A program made the translations under genes and the position numbers. Under the pieces are notes generated by a model, which worked only from the letters and a program-made list of their open reading frames with translations, did no database searches and was not told the origin of the DNA. Positions 7,359 through 11,020 of a stretch of DNA of 11,020 nucleotides are shown piece by piece. Numbering within the stretch: position 1 is the stretch's first letter; the number at the start of each line of letters is the position of its first letter. The DNA comes from a bacterium (GTDB lineage Bacteria > Tectomicrobia > Entotheonellia > Entotheonellales > Entotheonellaceae), in contig JAPULM010000510.1 of NCBI GenBank assembly GCA_027294925.1, positions 1-11,020 on the forward strand, written 5' to 3'.

Positions 7359-8318
7359 TCATGAGACCGGAGATTTACCTTGTTCTCGGTCCTGCAGGGC
7401 ATCATACGCATGACGGATCGTCCGGAGATGTTGCCATTCCTCGTTGGCGAACTTTTTGAAAATGGCTTTCCCCTTTGCATATTCCATCTTGTCCGCGTAA
7501 TCGCTGAAAAATTCGTGCGAGCGCCGCTCGGCCGCCATCGCCATGTACAAAGCTTCGGCCGGGCTGGCCGACTGCACGATCTGGACGATATTACGCCACC
7601 CTTTGGGGAAGATGCTTCCCAGGCGCTCGTGATCGAAATACAGCAACGACGGTTCGTCGTCCAGCCAGCTATGGCTTTGCTGGAGTGTCTCGTACTCCTT
7701 CTGCAACGCCGTGAGATGCTGTTTTTCCTGGTCAACCAAGCGGGCGAAGACCGTGCGTGTCGCCTTGCTTTTGGTGGCTTCCAGCGCCTGACTATAGAAA
7801 TTCACCCCCCGCTGCTCGTTAGCGATGGCTACCTGTAAGGCGTCGCGTGACAGGATGGTCTCCAGATCCTTCCCGTGTCTACTCTGCAGGGGCATGGTCT
7901 GGTTGCAGTCTGTACACACGCTAAGGATGCGCACCGCGTGCGACTGCGGGGTGAAGCGATGAGCTTTTTGTACTTGCAACAGCAGGGATTCCAACTCGGG
8001 GCTGGAGAACTCCACGGTGCGATTGCAGGATGTACAGATAATGTGATGATGCTGAAAACGATCAGGTTCGTAACGCTGGGTGCCGTCCCCGTAGTCCATA
8101 GCGCGCGCCAAACCGCACGCCTCCAGAAGCTTCAGGGTGCGATATACGGTTGCAAAGCCAACGCGAGAATTCTTCTGCTTGGCCCGCTCGTAGAGCTCCT
8201 GCGCCGAGAGATGCCCTTCGGAAGCCAGAAACACCTCCAGAATATCACACCGGGGCTTGGAACGCTTGAGATGCTTACTACGGAGGAAGCTTTCAAAAAC
8301 CTCGACTTCATCTTGCAT
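7359..8318 (-). CDS. Fur-family repressor fused to a rubrerythrin-like di-iron domain
   Basis: A 319-residue two-domain protein. Residues 1-140 are a complete Fur protein: winged helix (KRSKPRCDILEVFL, HLSAQELYERA, VGFATVYRTLKLLE) followed by the metal-binding dimerization domain. Structural zinc ligands are C95/C98 and C135/C138. The regulatory metal ligands, by alignment to PerR/Fur, are H36, E84, H90, H92 and E103. Glu at 84 and 103, where PerR has Asp, points to Fur-like iron sensing over peroxide sensing. Residues about 155-310 form a four-helix ferritin-like domain with the rubrerythrin ligand pattern E168, E198xxH201, E264, E294xxH297, and no rubredoxin module. The start at 8318 is chosen because it fits Fur N-termini and AGGGG lies 8 bases upstream; ATG at 8372 (337 residues) is the alternative. 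It faces away from a ferric iron import operon with a Fur box between, so it probably regulates that operon. The role of the di-iron domain (oxygen, peroxide or iron-store sensing, or detoxification) is inference. Confidence 0.93.
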   Translation of the reverse strand: MQDEVEVFESFLRSKHLKRSKPRCDILEVFLASEGHLSAQELYERAKQKNSRVGFATVYRTLKLLEACGLARAMDYGDGTQRYEPDRFQHHHIICTSCNRTVEFSSPELESLLLQVQKAHRFTPQSHAVRILSVCTDCNQTMPLQSRHGKDLETILSRDALQVAIANEQRGVNFYSQALEATKSKATRTVFARLVDQEKQHLTALQKEYETLQQSHSWLDDEPSLLYFDHERLGSIFPKGWRNIVQIVQSASPAEALYMAMAAERRSHEFFSDYADKMEYAKGKAIFKKFANEEWQHLRTIRHAYDALQDREQGKSPVS

Positions 8319-8326
8319 AAGGGCGA

Positions 8327-8331
8327 CCCCT
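8327..8331 (-). promoter_or_regulatory. Ribosome binding site favouring the shorter Fur-fusion start
   Basis: Read on the minus strand this is AGGGG, 8 bases before the ATG at 8318. The longer start at 8372 has only a weak GAG-like match upstream. Confidence 0.45.
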
Positions 8332-8413
8332 AATTGGGAGAAGAAACGTCCCAGATCCTCCTCAGATATCATCAACAGCTTACTCTCATTTTACAAGAAA
8401 CTCCTGCTGAAGT

Positions 8414-8656
8414 TCAAGTTTGCCTTTTCTTATCCCGAAGCCACATATTCCGCAGCAGTACGACGACCGGGCAGTCGTATCCTACCCACATGCCGATCCA
8501 GCTTATGCACCGGAGTAGCGCCAAGGCAGGGGAGAGATGGCGCATCAACCAGTAGCGCGCCATATCACCGATAGACCCCGCAAAGGCAAGGAGGATGAAG
8601 ACGGCCTTGAACTGTGAAGATGCACTGGTGGCAACCACGAGAGGCGCCAGGATCAA
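8414..8656 (-). CDS. Possible small membrane protein, 80 residues
   Basis: A short frame starting with TTG at 8656, with AGGG about 9 bases upstream. The protein is hydrophobic with two or three likely membrane segments: the N-terminal ILAPLVV and FKAVFILLAFAGSIG stretches, then LSPALALLRCISWIGMWVG and PVVVLLRNMWL, ending in a basic tail (RDKKRQT). Third codon positions are mostly G or C, as in the genes to the right. It ends 95 bases before the Fur-fusion start on the same strand and could be cotranscribed with it from the Fur-box region. I recognise no family. It could equally be a chance open frame or the remnant of a longer membrane protein; the lack of an ATG start lowers confidence. Confidence 0.35.
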   Translation of the reverse strand: MILAPLVVATSASSQFKAVFILLAFAGSIGDMARYWLMRHLSPALALLRCISWIGMWVGYDCPVVVLLRNMWLRDKKRQT

Positions 8657-8701
8657 AAAACGACGCCCTGCAAAAAAATCGGTTCGCTAGTAAAATTAAT
8701 C

Positions 8702-8730
8702 TTGAAAATGGTTTTCAATATCATAATAAT
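8702..8730 (+). promoter_or_regulatory. Fur box overlapping a sigma-70-like promoter of the iron import operon
   Basis: TTGAAAATGGTTTTCAA at 8702-8718 is a perfect inverted repeat (7-base arms, 3-base spacer). The 19 bases at 8704-8722 agree with the E. coli Fur consensus GATAATGATAATCATTATC at 14 positions. The same DNA gives TTGAAA (8702-8707), 17 bases, then AATAAT (8725-8730), each one mismatch from the sigma-70 hexamers. A Fur-type protein bound here would cover the promoter. It lies 155 bases before the binding-protein start and is also upstream of the minus-strand Fur-fusion side, so it may act both ways. Confidence 0.7.
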
Positions 8731-8769
8731 AGGATAACGAGCCTTCTCGAGCCCTGTAAATCCACTTAT

Positions 8770-8791
8770 GAGTTGAGAAAGCTCTTTTTTT
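8770..8791 (+). terminator. Weak hairpin with T-run in the leader of the iron operon
   Basis: GAGTT and AAG(C)TC arms around a 5-base loop (8770-8784, five pairs including one G-T) are followed directly by seven T (8785-8791). It lies between the Fur-box promoter and the binding-protein start, where it could attenuate transcription. The stem is short, so this is tentative. Confidence 0.3.
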
Positions 8792-8877
8792 ACGTAGAGA
8801 TGACGGACGTCCAGGGCGAGCAAGACGGGATGGGGCAAAATAGCTACAGGCACGAACCACAAGAAAGAGAGCATGCG

Positions 8878-9933
8878 ATGCAGCAGGGTAGAGCGTACGG
8901 TTGGAGGGTCAGGCTTAGCGTATTGCAACGGTCAACAGGCCTGGCCCTAGTACTGTGCCTGACTATGATCCAGGCGATAGCGGCGCCTGAAGCCGGCGCC
9001 GCCGATGAGGTCGTGGTGTACTCGGCGCGGATCGACAAACTGGTCAAACCAATGTTCGACGCCTTCACGGCGCAGACCGGTATAAACGTAACGTATTTTA
9101 CCGCTAAAGCGGCCCAGCTCTTCGAACGCCTCAAGGCTGAGGGCGCCAACACCGCCGCCGACGTCTTCATGACGGTGGATGCGGGCAACCTCTGGATCGC
9201 TGAACAGGCCGGCCTCCTGCAGGGCTTTGACTCGCCCATTGTGGTCAACAACATCCCCGCCCATCTGCGGGCCGAGCACAACGCCTGGGTTGGACTCTCG
9301 GTGCGCGCCCGCACCATCATGTATAGCACCGAGCGGGTCAAGCCGTCCGAGCTGTCAACCTACGAGGCACTAGGCGACGCCAGGTGGCAAGAGCGGCTGT
9401 GCCTGCGGACCTCCAGAAAGGTCTACACCCAGTCGCTGGTAGCGACCATGATCAAAACGCTCGGGGAACCGCGCACTGAAGAGATCGTACGCAGATGGAT
9501 CACCAACGAGCCGCGCATCTTCAACAGCGACACCAGAATGCTCAAGGCTATTGCGGCCGGCCAGTGCGATGTGACGATTGCCAACACCTACTACCTCGCA
9601 CGACTCAAGGCCAAGGAGGCCGCCTTCCCGGTGGCGGTCTTCTGGCCCAATCAACACGACCGCGGGGTGCATGTGAACATCTCCGGGGCCGGCGTGACCC
9701 GGCAGGCCAAAAACCGGGCGAACGCCATCGAGCTGATCGAGTTTTTGAGTTCAACGCAAGCCCAGAGTCTGTATGCCGACGGCAACTTCGAGTACCCTGC
9801 CAATGCGGCGGTCAAGCCGCATCCGCTGATCGCCGCCTGGGGACAGTTTAAGGCTGATACGGTGGATGTGGCCGCCGCTGGCGCCCTGCAGACAGCAGCC
9901 GTCAAGCTCCTGGACCGGGCTCATTACAAGTAG
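8878..9933 (+). CDS. Ferric iron ABC transporter substrate-binding protein, FutA/FbpA type
   Basis: A 351-residue periplasmic protein that captures Fe(III) for import. The frame is open from 8614, but the ATG at 8878 starts a normal secretion signal: Arg residues at 10, 12 and 18, a hydrophobic core at 21-35, and a likely cut near A41/A42. An AG-rich ribosome binding site (AAGAGAG) precedes it. The mature part opens with VVVYSARIDKL and carries the family segments ADVFMTVDAGNLW, the Tyr pair Y238-Y239 in ANTYYLARL that binds iron in this family, and GVHVNISGAGVTRQAKN. It ends with the usual EFLSS.QAQ and ADGNFEYP stretches. The length is typical. The permease gene starts 19 bases after the stop, so the two form an operon, with a Fur box upstream predicting derepression when iron is scarce. 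Confidence 0.94.
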   Translation: MQQGRAYGWRVRLSVLQRSTGLALVLCLTMIQAIAAPEAGAADEVVVYSARIDKLVKPMFDAFTAQTGINVTYFTAKAAQLFERLKAEGANTAADVFMTVDAGNLWIAEQAGLLQGFDSPIVVNNIPAHLRAEHNAWVGLSVRARTIMYSTERVKPSELSTYEALGDARWQERLCLRTSRKVYTQSLVATMIKTLGEPRTEEIVRRWITNEPRIFNSDTRMLKAIAAGQCDVTIANTYYLARLKAKEAAFPVAVFWPNQHDRGVHVNISGAGVTRQAKNRANAIELIEFLSSTQAQSLYADGNFEYPANAAVKPHPLIAAWGQFKADTVDVAAAGALQTAAVKLLDRAHYK

Positions 9934-9952
9934 GACCATCGGGAGTGATGAC

Positions 9953-11020
9953 ATGAGAACGAGCCGGGTGAAACCTGTGGCGCTCCGCCTCCGACGCCTG
10001 GGAGCGTGGCGTGTACGCGACCCATGGCCGGTCGCCGCCGGAGGGGTGGCGCTCCTGGTCGCCACGCCGATTCTGGTGGTGCTTTCCTCCCTGGCGACGC
10101 CAAGCTTCGACATCTGGCGCCACCTGTGGGAGACGCAGCTTCTAGAGCTGATTGCGAACACGCTGGTGCTGATCGTCGGGGTGGGTCTCGGCGTCACCGT
10201 GCTCGGAATCGGCCTTGCCTGGCTGGTCACCATGTACCGCTTTCCAGGCCGAGCCCTCTTCGAATGGGTCCTCATTCTGCCCCTGGCGATGCCGGCCTAT
10301 GTGATCGGCTTTGTGTTTCTGTCCATCTTCGACTATGCCGGTCCGGTCCAGACCTGGCTCCGTAGCCTGTTTGGGCCCCGCCTATGGTTCCCTGACATCG
10401 CCTCCTACGGCGGTGTGGTCCTGGTGATGACACTCGTCTTTTACCCATATGTCTACATACTGGCACGCGCCGCCTTCATCGAGCAGTCGACAGCAACCCT
10501 AGAGGCGGCACGCGCCCTGGGGACAAGCAGAACCATGGTGTTCTGGAAAGTGGTGCTGCCCCTTGCCCGACCGTCCATCGTCGCCGGCGTGACCCTGGCC
10601 CTGATGGAAACCCTGGCGGACTTCGGAACCGTGGTGATCTTTAACTACTCGACCTTCACCGTGGCCATCTATCGCGTATGGTTCGGCCTGTTTGCGCGTG
10701 GCGCAGCCACTGAACTCGCGGGTCTGCTGCTGTGTTTCACCTTCACCTTGTATGTGCTCGAACGTGCCCAGCGTGGCCGGGCCCGCTTCTACCAGACGGG
10801 CGGCAGCGTCCGGCCTGCCACACCCCAGCGGCTGTCTGGCTGGCGAGCCTGGACGGCCAGCGGCGTGGCCGGCCTGGTGGTTGGCGTGGCCTTTGTCTTA
10901 CCGGTGGCCCAGCTCCTCATCTGGGCCATCACCGCCGCCGGTGGGCCGGATAACGACGCTCGGTACCCGGAATTCCTATTCAACACCTTGACGCTGGCAA
11001 CGATTACGGCTGTGGTGACA
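9953..11020 (+). CDS. Ferric iron ABC transporter permease, FbpB type (3' truncated)
   Basis: The inner-membrane channel subunit for the iron importer. ATG at 9953 is preceded by GGGAG at 9941-9945; an ATG at 9948 is followed at once by a stop in its frame. 356 residues are visible before the window ends; FbpB-type permeases are usually 500 or more, with two fused permease halves. Visible parts: TM1 at 25-47, then the first six-helix permease unit from about 70. The ATPase-docking loop EAARALG is at 184-190 and ends in the LP of VVLPLARPS. A linker with basic residues and the first helix of the second half (about 300-325) follow. No stop or frameshift is present, so the gene is cut only by the window edge. 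The matching ATPase gene (FbpC) is expected beyond it. Confidence 0.93.
   Translation, partial: MRTSRVKPVALRLRRLGAWRVRDPWPVAAGGVALLVATPILVVLSSLATPSFDIWRHLWETQLLELIANTLVLIVGVGLGVTVLGIGLAWLVTMYRFPGRALFEWVLILPLAMPAYVIGFVFLSIFDYAGPVQTWLRSLFGPRLWFPDIASYGGVVLVMTLVFYPYVYILARAAFIEQSTATLEAARALGTSRTMVFWKVVLPLARPSIVAGVTLALMETLADFGTVVIFNYSTFTVAIYRVWFGLFARGAATELAGLLLCFTFTLYVLERAQRGRARFYQTGGSVRPATPQRLSGWRAWTASGVAGLVVGVAFVLPVAQLLIWAITAAGGPDNDARYPEFLFNTLTLATITAVVT

Noticed and set aside
7380..8333. Long plus-strand frames opposite the Fur fusion
   Set aside because: Antisense shadows of a gene with complete conserved metal sites on the minus strand.
8614..8877. In-frame upstream extension of the iron-binding protein
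   Set aside because: It places the signal peptide in the interior, crosses the Fur box and promoter, and is AT-rich unlike the gene. The ATG at 8878 is far more likely.
9751..10466. Several long minus-strand frames opposite the iron transporter genes
   Set aside because: GC-rich genes produce long antisense frames because stop codons are rare. These lie fully within well-supported plus-strand genes and show no domain pattern.
1..11020. CRISPR arrays, tRNA or rRNA genes, intact insertion sequences
   Set aside because: No regularly spaced direct repeats, no recognisable cloverleaf or rRNA segment, and no transposase gene with terminal repeats were seen.

Overview
The window comes from a Gram-negative-type bacterium. 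It encodes a periplasmic efflux adaptor, a Tat-type membrane-anchored Rieske protein and a periplasmic-binding-protein ferric iron importer. No 16S rRNA or other marker allows a lineage call. All calls come from reading the sequence; no database search was run.

Left part (1 to about 7020, moderate GC). It opens with the 3' half of an M20-family zinc amidohydrolase (carbamoyl-amino-acid hydrolase / allantoate amidohydrolase type). A small one-TM Rieske 2Fe-2S protein follows closely. A 600-base AT-rich control region comes next, carrying two copies of a 16-base inverted-repeat site and further TTGAC half-sites. It leads into a sigma-70 family factor (RpoD/RpoS-like) and then lon, the ATP-dependent protease, in the same direction. 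A gene for an RND/HlyD-type periplasmic adaptor converges on lon from the opposite strand.

Junction (about 6972 to 7358). Base composition changes here. The stretch holds a broken ABC-F-type ATPase piece that stops just after its Walker A motif, with no start codon and no rest of the gene. It looks like a scar of rearrangement or horizontal transfer, or possibly an assembly join.

Right part (7359 to 11020, clearly GC-richer): an iron locus. On the minus strand lies the most striking gene, a Fur-family repressor fused in one reading frame to a rubrerythrin-like (ferritin-superfamily) di-iron domain, with both metal-site sets intact. Upstream of it is a possible small membrane protein. On the plus strand is a FutA/FbpA-type ferric iron binding protein followed by the FbpB-type permease, which runs off the window. 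Between the two directions is a good Fur box overlapping a sigma-70-like promoter. The layout suggests that the fused regulator senses iron (Fur part) and possibly oxygen, peroxide or stored iron (di-iron part), and controls the importer next to it.
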